This document shows, in pieces, positions 1 through 9,309 of a DNA stretch of 64,000 nucleotides (the first letter of the stretch is position 1; each line of letters begins with the position of its first letter). The stretch lies in the NCBI RefSeq assembly GCF_900625105.1, contig NZ_UYYD01000001.1:558001-622000 (forward strand). The letters are read 5' to 3'. The notes beneath the pieces are model-generated. The model worked only from the letters and a program-made list of their open reading frames with translations. It was not told the DNA's origin and made no database searches. The position numbers were made by a program, and so were the translations under genes. This stretch comes from Agathobaculum sp. Marseille-P7918. Lineage in GTDB: Bacteria > Bacillota > Clostridia > Oscillospirales > Butyricicoccaceae.

Positions 1-175
1 CAACGAGGATCACGGCGACAACCACGCCGCCGGCAACGCCGTCATGATCGAACTGCAGGCGCAGATGTGGCGCGCCGAGGACGTCAACGGCACGAACCCG
101 CGCATGACCAGCGACACGCTGTTTATCAGCGTGCCGCGCTACGACAGCATGCCCGGCATCGTGCTCGAACAGTAA
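1..175 (+). CDS. C-terminal end of an unidentified protein (5' partial)
   Basis: An open frame enters from the left edge (codons in phase from base 2) and ends at TAA 173-175, giving the last 57 residues. The fragment ends MPGIVLEQ and is rich in Asn, Asp and Met. No domain can be recognised from so little sequence. It lies 25 bases upstream of the S-layer protein gene on the same strand, so the two may be cotranscribed and the product may also be a surface protein; that is inference. Confidence 0.6.
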   Translation, partial: NEDHGDNHAAGNAVMIELQAQMWRAEDVNGTNPRMTSDTLFISVPRYDSMPGIVLEQ

Positions 176-200
176 CTGAAACCAAGAAACGGAGGACGCG

Positions 201-1466
201 ATGAAGCGTTGGATCAAACACACCTTCTGGGCGCTGACCCTGAGCGCCCTGCTGACAGTCCCTGTGCTGGCAGCCGAGCTTTCCCTTTCCTTTGACAAGC
301 AGGGCACCACGGCCGCCGTGCAGCTGCGGGACGTTGGCACCGACCGCTATGCGGCCGAAGTCACCTTCCCGATCAGCAGCACCCAGTCGGTGCAGTTTCA
401 GGGCAAGGCAGACACCTACGCCATGACCCTCGACAGCGCGGCAGGTACGGTCACGCTGTACGCCGCTTCCAGCAAGCCGCTGCCCATGTCGGGCGGCGCG
501 CTGGATCTGGGCACACTGACGGTGGCGTCCGGCGCCGAAGTAAGCGGCACCGGCAAGGCCATCGTACTGGACCAGTCCCTCAACCGTTACACCTACGCCG
601 ACACGGCGGTGACAGTGACCCGGAACCAAACGCCGGACGCCCCCGACGGCGACTCTTCCGGCGGCGGTACATCCGGCGGCAACTCGTCCAGCGGCACCCC
701 GACCGTGGACCGCACGCCTTCCGTGTCGGTCAACGGTGCGGGCGGCAAGGTCAAGGCCGCAAATGACGGCTCGGTCACCATCACCCCGGATGCCGGCTAC
801 CAAATCGCCCGCATCCTGGTCAACGGCAAAGAAGTCGCCGTGACCACCCGTCTGACCGGGCTGACCGCCGCCGACGTGGTGGTGGTCACCTTCGAGAAGA
901 TCGCTGCTGAAACGCAGCCGACCTTTACCGACGTCCGGCCCACCGACTGGTACGCGGATGCGGTGCAGTTTGCCGTCTCGAAAAATCTGTTCCAGGGCAT
1001 GAGCGCCACCGAATTCGGCCCCAACGTGCAGATGAACCGCGCCATGCTGGTGACCGTGCTGTACCGCCTGTCCGGCGAGACCGCCCAGAGCGGCAGCGGC
1101 TTTGCCGACGTCGATCCGAACGAATGGTACGGCGCAGCGGTGACATGGGCGCAGCAAAACGGCATCGTGCAGGGCATCACGAGCACAACCTTTGCCCCGC
1201 ACAACACCATCACGCGCGAGCAGATGGCGGCGATCCTGTACCGCTACGCCAAGCGGCAAGGGACGGTGCAGGAAGGCGATGCCTCGGTGCTGTCCGGCTT
1301 TGCCGACGCCGATGCCGTCACGCCTTACGCGCTGCCCGCGATGCGCTGGGCAGTGCAGCAGGGTCTGCTCTCCGGTATGGGCGATCAGACCCTTGCGCCG
1401 GGCGGTTTTGCAACCCGCGCGCAGGTGGCGACCATTTTGCAGCGCTTCCTTACCTCAGCGCAGTAA
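201..1466 (+). CDS. S-layer homology domain surface protein
   Basis: A 421-residue exported protein. Residues 1-24 form a signal peptide (basic start, hydrophobic core, cleavage after a VLA-type site). Residues 25-140 form a beta-rich module resembling cohesin-like domains, followed by a Gly/Ser/Pro linker, a small Ig-like module (about 170-230) and three S-layer homology repeats (about 240-421), each opening with an FxDV/FADxD motif and containing the TRxQ/NRA-type segment. SLH triplets bind pyruvylated secondary cell-wall polymer, so the protein is expected on the cell surface. The start is supported by the GGAGG-type site just upstream. Surface anchoring is well supported; the role of the N-terminal module is unknown. 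Confidence 0.88.
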   Translation: MKRWIKHTFWALTLSALLTVPVLAAELSLSFDKQGTTAAVQLRDVGTDRYAAEVTFPISSTQSVQFQGKADTYAMTLDSAAGTVTLYAASSKPLPMSGGALDLGTLTVASGAEVSGTGKAIVLDQSLNRYTYADTAVTVTRNQTPDAPDGDSSGGGTSGGNSSSGTPTVDRTPSVSVNGAGGKVKAANDGSVTITPDAGYQIARILVNGKEVAVTTRLTGLTAADVVVVTFEKIAAETQPTFTDVRPTDWYADAVQFAVSKNLFQGMSATEFGPNVQMNRAMLVTVLYRLSGETAQSGSGFADVDPNEWYGAAVTWAQQNGIVQGITSTTFAPHNTITREQMAAILYRYAKRQGTVQEGDASVLSGFADADAVTPYALPAMRWAVQQGLLSGMGDQTLAPGGFATRAQVATILQRFLTSAQ

Positions 1467-1513
1467 ACTGCCCGACCGTCTTTCGGCGGCAAACCGATCT
1501 TTGCACGGATAAA

Positions 1514-1547
1514 CAAAGCGGCGGAGAGAGCTCTCTCCGCCGCTTTG
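1514..1547 (+). terminator. 34-bp perfect palindrome after the SLH gene
   Basis: Two 17-base arms (CAAAGCGGCGGAGAGAG and its complement) meet without a loop, 48 bases past the SLH stop codon. There is no good T run, so it may act as a weak terminator or an mRNA 3' stabiliser. Confidence 0.55.
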
Positions 1548-1648
1548 CTGCGTCTGTCTATAAACGGTCGTCTTTCTTGTGCGCGCTGATGAGATAGAAT
1601 CTTTTCGCCGCTATCCCGCTGTGGCACATTCGTTTGCTGATCAGACAC

Positions 1649-1683
1649 AAAAGCAGTTGCTGCAACAGGCAGCAACTGCTTTT
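1649..1683. terminator. Bidirectional intrinsic terminator
   Basis: A 15-bp perfect stem (AAAAGCAGTTGCTGC and complement) with a 5-base loop is flanked by A and T runs. It lies between two converging genes, the SLH protein and the AraC regulator. Confidence 0.85.
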
Positions 1684-1696
1684 TATCTGTGTTCTT

Positions 1697-2584
1697 CTAT
1701 TGTGTGATATTGCCGCGCAGCGCCTCCAAATACTGCTTTTTATAACGAATCGGAGGCAGACCCACGACTTTGGTGAAGATGGTGTTAAAATAATTGGTGT
1801 TATCATAGCCGACCAAGGTTGCAATCTGCGCCGCGGTATAGTCACTGCTGATCAAATAGGTCTGCGCCATGCCGATGCGCCGGCGGATCACATACTGAAT
1901 GGGCGAAAAGCCGGTGATCCGTTTGAAAACGTGTGAAATATACGGCTCGCTGCACTGAAATTCCGCCGCGATGCTTTTGAGCGTCAACGGCTCGGTAAAA
2001 TGCTGATCCAGAAAGTCCCGAATTCGGCCGACGATCTCGCCCTCCTGCTCCGAGCAAATCTGCTGGGTTTGCTCGGTCTCGATCTGGCAGGCCAGCAGCA
2101 AAAAGGAAGCTGCCAGGCACTGGGCCGAAGCCTTGGCATAGATGTCCCGGTCGAGCAGCTGGTAGGCCTGTTCACACAGCTGCGCCAGAAATGCAAACCG
2201 TGTGCCGCTCGCCCGCACCGGCGACGTGCCGCGCGGAATGATGTGATTGGCCGGCAAGCCCGGCAATTGCAGCCCGCTCAGGCCAAAGCAGTAGGTTCCG
2301 ATCTCCGCATCCGACATACTGCGCACCTCGTGCAATTCGCCCTGATTGTAAAACAGGATATCGCCCGCCTGAATCGGATAACACTGCTTGCCCACTTCAT
2401 AATACCCAAAGCCGCGATACACCAGCAGGATCTCACACAGCGACTGATGGCTGTGCATCGGACGATCCCGCTTTTTGCCGCCGAACTCCTGTTTGGTGAT
2501 ATAGAGCAGAATCGGCGTCAGGCTGCTGCTGTCATAAGTCGGCTGAAAGACCTGCTGAATATAGTTATCTATCTTTCCGCGCAT
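1697..2584 (-). CDS. AraC-family regulator with cupin sensor domain
   Basis: A one-component regulator with an N-terminal cupin (about residues 20-130, containing the HSHQSLCEILLV metal-site-like segment and a GDILFYNQGELHEV strand pair) and two C-terminal AraC helix-turn-helix units (about 195-290, ending GLPPIRYKKQYL). The start at 2584 is chosen over an upstream codon because GGGAGG sits at correct spacing before it and the longer form would overlap the preceding gene. It lies just downstream of the sugar isomerase gene on the same strand and is a clear paralogue of the regulator at 3799. It probably controls the local carbohydrate genes; the ligand is unknown. Confidence 0.9.
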   Translation of the reverse strand: MRGKIDNYIQQVFQPTYDSSSLTPILLYITKQEFGGKKRDRPMHSHQSLCEILLVYRGFGYYEVGKQCYPIQAGDILFYNQGELHEVRSMSDAEIGTYCFGLSGLQLPGLPANHIIPRGTSPVRASGTRFAFLAQLCEQAYQLLDRDIYAKASAQCLAASFLLLACQIETEQTQQICSEQEGEIVGRIRDFLDQHFTEPLTLKSIAAEFQCSEPYISHVFKRITGFSPIQYVIRRRIGMAQTYLISSDYTAAQIATLVGYDNTNYFNTIFTKVVGLPPIRYKKQYLEALRGNITQ

Positions 2585-2621
2585 CCTGCCGCCTCCCTGC
2601 AACCGCTCTGCTCCGCTGGAA

Positions 2622-3554
2622 TCAGATCTCGTACCCAACGCTTTTCAGATAGTCCACGCTGGCTTTGACGTCGCGCAGGCTGGTATCCGAATTGCGCGGA
2701 TCACGCTCCTGCTCGATGGTGATATAGCCCGCATACCCGATCTCGGCCAGCGCCTGCTTGATGGCTGGATAGTCGAGCGAGCCTGTACCGATCGGACACA
2801 TGGCGCCCTTGCCGCAGCCGTCGAAAAAGCGGATGTGTTCGCCCAGCACCTGCCGGTACACCGTCTCGTTGACGTCCTTGAAATGCACATAATCCAGCCG
2901 GTCGGCATACTTTTTCAGGTACTCAACCGGGTCCATGTGCGAATAATACAGGTGACCGGTGTCCAGACACAGTCCTGCCACGTCATACGGGATATCGCGC
3001 ACGACCTTTTCAATCTCATCGGCAAACTCGATGTAGCCGCCCGCATGCGGATGGATCACCGGGCGCACGCCCCATTTGTTGGCGCGCTCGCACACGGCAC
3101 GCACATTGCCCATGAACCGCGCCCACTCCTCATCCGACAAGCGCGGCGCGGTATCCGGATGACCGGCGGCGTAATCGCGCTCGTCATGGCCCCAGTCCAT
3201 GACCGTCATGTACGGGGTCGGGAACTTTTGTCCGTCGTGCCGCTTGAGCGTCGGCAGCTGCGGGTCAGTGATCAGCGCGCAGATATCATCCACAGCATGC
3301 AGCACGCTTTCCTGATTATCCGCGTCCAGCAGATCGTGGAAAATCGTGCCGGCGACGATTGCCAGTCCGTTTTTCTTAAGTTCGGCGGCAACCAGCCCCG
3401 CGTCGATCGGCAGATAGCCGTACGGCCCGAGTTCGATCGCGCTGTATCCCGCTTTGCCCGCCTCCTCCAACACACGGGTCCAAGGCGGCAGATACGGATT
3501 TTTCGGATCATCCACGCCCCAGCAGCACGGGGCGCCGCAAATTTGAATGCTCAT
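2622..3554 (-). CDS. Sugar phosphate isomerase/epimerase family TIM-barrel protein
   Basis: A 310-residue protein of the xylose-isomerase-like TIM-barrel superfamily (IolE/IolI and tagatose epimerase group). Recognisable barrel segments include an ELGPYGYLP strand near residue 41, HPHAGGY near 165, the metal-site segment LCLDTGHLYYSH near 195, HFKD near 220 and ITIEQERDP near the end. These supply the acidic and His metal ligands used for aldose-ketose isomerisation or keto-inositol dehydration. Substrate cannot be read from sequence. It is divergent from the second AraC gene and likely cotranscribed with the first. Confidence 0.85.
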   Translation of the reverse strand: MSIQICGAPCCWGVDDPKNPYLPPWTRVLEEAGKAGYSAIELGPYGYLPIDAGLVAAELKKNGLAIVAGTIFHDLLDADNQESVLHAVDDICALITDPQLPTLKRHDGQKFPTPYMTVMDWGHDERDYAAGHPDTAPRLSDEEWARFMGNVRAVCERANKWGVRPVIHPHAGGYIEFADEIEKVVRDIPYDVAGLCLDTGHLYYSHMDPVEYLKKYADRLDYVHFKDVNETVYRQVLGEHIRFFDGCGKGAMCPIGTGSLDYPAIKQALAEIGYAGYITIEQERDPRNSDTSLRDVKASVDYLKSVGYEI

Positions 3555-3609
3555 CTATTTTCCTCTCCTTTGATCGAGAACTTCAGCGATTGATATTCCT
3601 GATGATTTT

Positions 3610-3638
3610 ATTATAGTCTGTCATCCAAAACAAGTTTA
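3610..3638 (-). promoter_or_regulatory. Candidate promoter of the isomerase gene
   Basis: A perfect TATAAT (plus-strand 3610-3615) lies about 55 bases upstream of the isomerase start. The matching -35 at 17 bp is poor (TAAACT), as expected for an activator-dependent promoter. Confidence 0.45.
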
Positions 3639-3718
3639 TCGTATCTTGCTTTTCCATATTTGGTTTCCATGAAAAAGTGTACAAATAATGATAATATGAA
3701 TTTAGTTTATATGGATTC

Positions 3719-3747
3719 TTGCGATTCACCTTTCTGCGCGATATAAT
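3719..3747 (+). promoter_or_regulatory. Candidate sigma-A promoter of the second AraC gene
   Basis: TTGCGA (3719-3724), a 17-bp spacer and a perfect TATAAT (3742-3747) lie about 50 bases upstream of the start codon at 3799. Confidence 0.65.
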
Positions 3748-3798
3748 TATTGCAACCCCAGCGGCTCCGCCGCTGTATCCGTACGGAGGTGACTGTCC

Positions 3799-4650
3799 AT
3801 GGACAGAATCGGATTTCAGCAAGGGAAAACGCCGCGCCTTTTGTATGCTACAAGGCAGGTCGTGACCCATTCCACCGTGACCCGCGCCATGCATCGGCAC
3901 GAGGACTGCACCGAACTGCTCTATGTTTATCAAGGCTCCGGCCAATATGAGGTCGAGGGATACCGTTATCCCATCCGCGCGGGAGATCTGCTGCTGTACA
4001 ACCAGGGAGATCTGCACGAAGTTACTTCGTCCTCCCGGCTGGAGATCGGCACCATCTGCTTTGGTTTGGCCGACGTGGCCCTGCGCGGATTACCGGCGGG
4101 CCACCTGACCGCACCGGCACACGGCTTTGTCCGGCCCGCCGAAGAGCAAACCGCACGCTTTCACACGCTCTGCCATCTGGTGTACGAACAGGCCGAACAG
4201 CACAGCGCCTCTTCGTGGGAGCTGATCGGCTATCTTCTGCCGGCGCTCGTATTGATGGCGGTCAATTTGCCGCCCGACCAACGGGCCGCAGAGCAGCCGC
4301 ACAACATGGTCATCGCCAACCGCATCCGCGCCTATATCGGCACGCATTTCACCGAACCGCTGACGCTGGACTCCATCGGGCAGGCGCTCTCCATCTCACC
4401 GTACCATCTGGCACATGTATTCAAAGCGGTCACGGGGCTGTCACCCATGCATTACATGATCCGCTGCCGCATCGGCGAAGCACAAAACCTGCTGATTTCC
4501 ACCGATTACAGCGCCACGCAAATCGCTGCCATCGTCGGCTATACCAGTGTCAATCACTTTAGTGCCATCTTTACCAAGCTGGTCGGCCTGCCGCCGATCC
4601 GCTATCGCAAGCAATACCTAAACAGTTTGCAGGGGCAAAGAACCCAATAA
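3799..4650 (+). CDS. AraC-family regulator with cupin sensor domain
   Basis: A 283-residue paralogue of the regulator at 1697-2584, with the same order: an N-terminal cupin (MHRHEDCTELLYVYQGSG near residue 33, then GDLLLYNQGDLHEV) and a C-terminal double AraC helix-turn-helix ending GLPPIRYRKQYL. GGAGGTGA precedes the start. It is transcribed away from the isomerase and toward the symporter gene. The pair of regulators around one isomerase suggests two related sugar signals or a duplicated control switch; this is inference. Confidence 0.9.
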   Translation: MDRIGFQQGKTPRLLYATRQVVTHSTVTRAMHRHEDCTELLYVYQGSGQYEVEGYRYPIRAGDLLLYNQGDLHEVTSSSRLEIGTICFGLADVALRGLPAGHLTAPAHGFVRPAEEQTARFHTLCHLVYEQAEQHSASSWELIGYLLPALVLMAVNLPPDQRAAEQPHNMVIANRIRAYIGTHFTEPLTLDSIGQALSISPYHLAHVFKAVTGLSPMHYMIRCRIGEAQNLLISTDYSATQIAAIVGYTSVNHFSAIFTKLVGLPPIRYRKQYLNSLQGQRTQ

Positions 4651-4690
4651 GGCAACCGGAACCCGACGGGATATCGGCCAACGATCTGCG

Positions 4691-6322
4691 TTATGCACCG
4701 ATACCCAGCGGCGAGCAGATCACATACATGACCACAACCACACCGGCGCCAACAATCGCCCAGCGTTTGCCGGTTTTCCAGCTGGTCATATCCATGACCT
4801 TCGCATCCGGCATCTCCCACTCAGTCTTGCGCGGGCACACCTTGATGCAGACCGCATAGATCAGGCATTCCAGTACGAACAGCGCAAACACCACATACAG
4901 GTAATGGAACTGGCTGAAGAACGGGATCACCTTGCTCAGGCCATACAGCACCATGTGCAGCGGGATAATAATCTTGGGCGCGATGGACGGGGCGCGCTTG
5001 CTGAGCAAGCCAAACAGCACCGCGGTCAGCAGCGGCATGGAGAAAAAGCCCCAGCACTCATTGATGAAGTTCATGATGCCCGTGCCGAAGTACATGACAA
5101 ACGGCGAAATCACGATGGAAACCACGCCGACGACCGTACCGAAGATCTGGCCGACCTTGACCACCTTTTGGTTGTTGGCCGTCTTGCCCCAAATCGGCTG
5201 CCAGATATTGAGGGTAAAAATGGTCGAAGCAGAGTTGAGCACCGAGTTGAACGAGGACAAAATCGCGCCGAACATGACCGCTGCAAAAAAGCCCATCAGC
5301 GGCTTGGGCAGCACTTTCATGACCAGCAGCGGATACGCCTGATCGGCCGCCATGCCGACCGAGGTATCCATCTGGCCGTTCATCGCCAGCAGCTGGAACG
5401 CGATGATGCCCGGCAGAACGATGACAAATACATCCAGGCATTTGAAGAAACCGGCCCAAATTGCGCCCTTCTGGCTTTCCGCCAGATTTTTGCCGCCTAG
5501 CGAGCGCTGGATGATCGACTGGTTGGTTGCCCAATAGAACAGGTTGTTGACAAACATGCCGGTGAACAGCAGCGGCCACGGCACCTCGGGCGGCAGGGCG
5601 CTCGGTTCAGACCATGCGTTCATCTTTTCCGGCGTAGCGGTGATCAGATGCTTGACGCCTTCCAGAAAACCGCCGCCGTCGAGCTGCCCCAGCGCAAGAA
5701 TACCCAAAATCGGAATCGCAAAACCGCCGATAATCAGGCCCACGCCATTGATGGTATCCGAATACGCAACTGCTTTCAGGCCGCCGAATACCGCATAGCA
5801 CATGCCAACCACACCGGTGCCGACGCAGATGATCGCGATTGCGGTAAAATAATCGATGCCGAACATGGCCTCCAGATCAAAGATCTTGACCAGCGCCACT
5901 GCACCGGAATACAGGATTGTCGGCAGCATGGTGACCACATAGGCAATCAGAAACAGGATGGAAAATAGACGCATGGTGAACGTATCGTACCGCATCTCCA
6001 AAAACTCCGGGATGGTGGCGATGCCGCCCCGCAGCAGTTTGGGCAGGAACACAAACGCCAGTGCAATCAGCGCAAAAGCCGATGTTGCCTCCCATGCCAT
6101 CGTGCTCATGTTGCCGGCAAACGACTGGCCGTTGGTGCCGACCAGCTGCTCCGCCGACAGATTGGTCATCATCAGCGAACCGGCAATGACAATGCCTGGC
6201 AGGCCGCGTCCTGCCAGAAAATACCCTTCCTTGGTGGAAAGATCATCGTCCTTTGTCTTCCACCAGGACAGCACCGCGACGAGTGCGGTAAACGCGACAA
6301 AGGTGACCACCGTAAAAACCAT
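4691..6322 (-). CDS. Sodium:solute symporter (SSS/SGLT family)
   Basis: A 543-residue polytopic membrane protein with 13-15 hydrophobic segments, matching the SSS family length. The N-terminal region contains the NLSAEQLVGTNGQSF segment and further on ATNQSIIQRSLGGKN, both typical of Na+/sugar and Na+/myo-inositol symporters. The start at 6322 is preferred over an upstream codon because AAGGAG lies at correct spacing. It is expected to import a sugar or polyol using the sodium gradient and to serve the neighbouring isomerase and dehydrogenase genes. The substrate is not determined. Confidence 0.9.
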   Translation of the reverse strand: MVFTVVTFVAFTALVAVLSWWKTKDDDLSTKEGYFLAGRGLPGIVIAGSLMMTNLSAEQLVGTNGQSFAGNMSTMAWEATSAFALIALAFVFLPKLLRGGIATIPEFLEMRYDTFTMRLFSILFLIAYVVTMLPTILYSGAVALVKIFDLEAMFGIDYFTAIAIICVGTGVVGMCYAVFGGLKAVAYSDTINGVGLIIGGFAIPILGILALGQLDGGGFLEGVKHLITATPEKMNAWSEPSALPPEVPWPLLFTGMFVNNLFYWATNQSIIQRSLGGKNLAESQKGAIWAGFFKCLDVFVIVLPGIIAFQLLAMNGQMDTSVGMAADQAYPLLVMKVLPKPLMGFFAAVMFGAILSSFNSVLNSASTIFTLNIWQPIWGKTANNQKVVKVGQIFGTVVGVVSIVISPFVMYFGTGIMNFINECWGFFSMPLLTAVLFGLLSKRAPSIAPKIIIPLHMVLYGLSKVIPFFSQFHYLYVVFALFVLECLIYAVCIKVCPRKTEWEMPDAKVMDMTSWKTGKRWAIVGAGVVVVMYVICSPLGIGA

Positions 6323-6396
6323 TTTTATTTCTCCTTTATGTTCATTCTTTCTGTACCAGCGACACATTCGCCTTGTACAGACGTCATGCAGATAAG

Positions 6397-6428
6397 CAGG
6401 ACGGCGCAGTTCTGATTGCGCCGTCCTG
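6397..6428 (-). terminator. Hairpin after the binding-protein gene
   Basis: A 12-bp perfect stem (CAGGACGGCGCA and complement) with an 8-base loop sits between the substrate-binding lipoprotein and the symporter. The T run on the minus side is weak. Confidence 0.6.
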
Positions 6429-6443
6429 TTTTTGCGGCTTACC

Positions 6444-7448
6444 TTACATGCCCAGCCGCTCTTCTACCACTTTGCGGCGTTCCTGCGCGTTCTCCGCCGT
6501 GACGATGGTGGCGTCCGACGCGATGAACTTCTCCAGTGTTTCGCCGCCAAGCGCCTTGACCGCAGCCTCTACGCCCTTGTAACCAACGTCATATCCGTCC
6601 ACTGCGACCGTCATGGTCTCCTGTCCGGCGAGGATCGCGTCAATACCGGCCAGATTGCCGCCGCAGCCGACAAAGATGGTATTTTTATACGCCGGATAGG
6701 CCGATGCAGCACGGGCAGCACCTGCCGCCATATCATCGTTGTTGGCAACGATGACCGCAACGCCTTCCGGATGCGACTGGATGATGCCCTCCATGGCTGC
6801 TACCGCCTTGTCGGCAACGCCATCCGCATACTGGGTCTCATCCGCCAGGAATACGCCGCCGGCCTCTTCCGCGCCCTGCTGGAAGCCTGCAATGCGCGCC
6901 TCGGAAGTGGAGTCGCCCTGCACGCCCATGATGCCGATGACGGTCGGCTTTTCCCAGCCGGCTTCAATCGCGGCTTCCACGGCCGCTTTGCCGCCCATGG
7001 CAGCCATTTCTTCGTTATTGAAGCCGACAAAGCTGACCACCTTGTCCGAAACCACATTGGTATCGATGGCGATGACCGGAATATCGGTCGAGGCAATCTG
7101 ATTGGCGACCGTCTCCGCCTGCAGCGGTGCAACCACCATGGCGTCTGCATTGCCGGCGGAAAGGACGGTTTCAATCATTGCGAGCTGTTCGTCATAGGCG
7201 GTCTCCGAGGATGCGCCGACGATCTCCACATTGACTCCGAGGTCCTTGCCTGCCTGCTCGCAGCCGCTGGCCACATACTTCCAGTATTCGGACGCCAGGG
7301 TCTTGAGCACGACCTTGATGTTATATCCCTCTGCCCCTGCTTCAGTGCCTGTCTCAGATCCTTCCGCTGCGGTCGAACCACAACCGGTCAGTGCCGTCAA
7401 GCTGAATGCGCCTGCCATCAGCATTGCTGCAATTGCTCTCTTTTTCAT
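6444..7448 (-). CDS. Sugar ABC transporter substrate-binding lipoprotein (orphan)
   Basis: A 334-residue periplasmic-binding-protein type 1 (RbsB-like) protein. A lipoprotein signal with lipobox LTGC places the acylated Cys at residue 23. The mature domain has the RbsB-type pattern: AMVVAPLQAETV, VIAIDTNV, GIMGVQGDS, AVIVANNDDMAAGA and FVGCGG. It should bind a monosaccharide outside the membrane. No permease or ATPase gene lies nearby; it stands between a sodium symporter and an oxidoreductase, so it either serves a transporter elsewhere or acts as a sensor. Confidence 0.9.
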   Translation of the reverse strand: MKKRAIAAMLMAGAFSLTALTGCGSTAAEGSETGTEAGAEGYNIKVVLKTLASEYWKYVASGCEQAGKDLGVNVEIVGASSETAYDEQLAMIETVLSAGNADAMVVAPLQAETVANQIASTDIPVIAIDTNVVSDKVVSFVGFNNEEMAAMGGKAAVEAAIEAGWEKPTVIGIMGVQGDSTSEARIAGFQQGAEEAGGVFLADETQYADGVADKAVAAMEGIIQSHPEGVAVIVANNDDMAAGAARAASAYPAYKNTIFVGCGGNLAGIDAILAGQETMTVAVDGYDVGYKGVEAAVKALGGETLEKFIASDATIVTAENAQERRKVVEERLGM

Positions 7449-7524
7449 ATATATCCTCCTGTTCTCTTCTTCGATTCGGCTTCCTTTCGTTTTGACGCGT
7501 TACTTTCGTGTTCTCATGCCTGAT

Positions 7525-8703
7525 TTAGTCGTAATCCACCCACGCTGCACCGTGTTCGGCGGATTCCACGCACTTTTCGATCCACTTGATGCCCTGCGCG
7601 CCCGCCTTGACGTCCGGATACCAGAAGTCGCCGTATACGCCCTTGTCCGCGTCCGCCATGGCAACCGCGAAGCGGGCATACAGATTGCTCCACGCCTCGA
7701 ACAGGCCCTCCGCATGGCCGCCGCCGATGCGGTCCTCGACACGTGCTTCGTCATAGAGGTATCCCGCGCCGCGCTCCAGCACACGGCTCGGCTCGCCCTC
7801 CACCTCGTACAGCATCTGGTTGGGGCGCTCGTCGTCCCACTCGAGCGACGCCTTGGAGCCGACCACACGGATCTTGTGATAATGCCGCGCGCCGCTGTTG
7901 ATCGAGCTGGCCCAGCAGTACACCTGCGCACCCGCCTGGATATGCTCGCTGCCCTTGAGGTTCATGATGACAAACGCGTTATCCTCCAGTTCGCGGCCCT
8001 CCACAAAGGCGCGCTTGGTGCACATCAGGTTGTCGATCTGCAGGTCAGGCATCATCGCCTCGATAATGAACAGCGGGTGCGTGCCAACGTCGCCCAGCGC
8101 AAACGACGGACCGGCCTTTTTCGGGTCAAAGCGCCACTTGGCCGCCGGATTGGTCTCCTCGATCTTGACGTTGTAGCCGCCGAACGCAAAGCTCATGTTG
8201 ATGATACGGATCTCACCCAGATCTCCGTGTTTGATCATCTGGCGCGCCTGCTGGATCAGCTGATGGCCGGAATAGCCGTAGGTCACACCGACCACACGCT
8301 TTTTCTCTTCCGCCAACCGGATCAGATCGTTTGCTTCCGCCGAAGTGAAGCACAGCGGCTTTTCGCACACGACATGCAGCCCGGCCTCCAGCGCTGCCTT
8401 GCAAACCTCATAGTGCATGCTGTTGGGCGTTGCGATGGAAACTGCCTGAATGCCGTCCGGCCGCTTGGCCTCTTCGGCAAACATGGTCTTATAGTCCGGA
8501 TAGCAGCGCTCGGGCGCCACATGCAGGCTTTCGCCGAACGTCTTGCCGCGCGCCGGATCGATATCGAACGCGCCCGCGACCAGCTGGAAGTTGTTGTCCC
8601 GCAGTGCAGCCGAACGATGGATATAGCCGATCTGGCTGCCCTTGCCGCCGCCTACCATACCCCAGCGAATCGGTTCTTCTACTCGTTTTTCACCATAATA
8701 CAT
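7525..8703 (-). CDS. Gfo/Idh/MocA family NAD(P)-dependent oxidoreductase
   Basis: A 392-residue enzyme with an N-terminal Rossmann fold (GMVGGGKGSQIG near residue 16) and the family motif CEKP (VVCEKPLCFTSAEA, about residue 115), followed by the alpha/beta C-terminal domain. Members oxidise sugars, inositols or glycosides at a carbinol carbon. The start at 8703 is chosen because AGGAGG lies directly upstream; the in-phase extension has no ribosome site. It lies upstream of the binding protein on the same strand and fits a carbohydrate locus. The substrate is unknown. Confidence 0.9.
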   Translation of the reverse strand: MYYGEKRVEEPIRWGMVGGGKGSQIGYIHRSAALRDNNFQLVAGAFDIDPARGKTFGESLHVAPERCYPDYKTMFAEEAKRPDGIQAVSIATPNSMHYEVCKAALEAGLHVVCEKPLCFTSAEANDLIRLAEEKKRVVGVTYGYSGHQLIQQARQMIKHGDLGEIRIINMSFAFGGYNVKIEETNPAAKWRFDPKKAGPSFALGDVGTHPLFIIEAMMPDLQIDNLMCTKRAFVEGRELEDNAFVIMNLKGSEHIQAGAQVYCWASSINSGARHYHKIRVVGSKASLEWDDERPNQMLYEVEGEPSRVLERGAGYLYDEARVEDRIGGGHAEGLFEAWSNLYARFAVAMADADKGVYGDFWYPDVKAGAQGIKWIEKCVESAEHGAAWVDYD

Positions 8704-9309
8704 GATAATTCCTCCTTTGAAAACCTTGCTGTACTGCTGTCTGTCTGTGGAAATGGTACATTTTTTTGTTTGCGTTTTCCGATCTTTTTTCTGTATGCGC
8801 AAACTCGTTCTGCAACCATTCGCCGCAATTTCTTTTGTTTACAAGCATAATTATAGTGTTTTTCGAATTTTTGTGTTTTTGATTCCTGCTCGGACTCACA
8901 AGCCGGACCCGGTAATAATTCACAAATTATCGGTTTTCTTTTTGGTTACTTCACATTCTTGTACGGACCCTCTCGCCGGCGTCCCTGCCCCATCTGAAAT
9001 CGCATAGCAGGCCGGATGCAGCACACAAGGCAAATTCTCCAAAGCATTTCAAAATCTCACACAGAGGCGACCCACAAAGTACCGTCAAAACCAGCGCGCC
9101 AATCAAACCGCTACGTCACTGCATCAAAAAGGCTGACTGCCATCCACCCGTCCGATCAGCAAGGCGATGGCAGAATAGGGCAGAAATATAAAACCGGTTT
9201 CCAGCAAAAAAGCGGATATGTTTTCCCTGCAAGGAAAAACATATCCGCTTCTCTTTTGATATCAGGAAGGGGCTTTTGACCTTTCATACCAGTCCCTTAC
9301 CAAAGGCGC
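8704..9309. other. Non-coding stretch upstream of the oxidoreductase
   Basis: No convincing gene is seen on either strand. It holds a TATAAT on the minus strand (plus-strand 8850-8855) that could be the promoter of the oxidoreductase-binding protein unit, and a terminator at its far end. The stretch is AT-rich near 8750-8900. Confidence 0.5.
9210..9250 (-). terminator. Intrinsic terminator of the DUF1349 gene
   Basis: A 17-bp stem (AAGCGGATATGTTTTCC pairing with 9233-9250, one bulge) is followed on the minus strand by a run of T, 60 bases past the stop codon. Confidence 0.8.
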
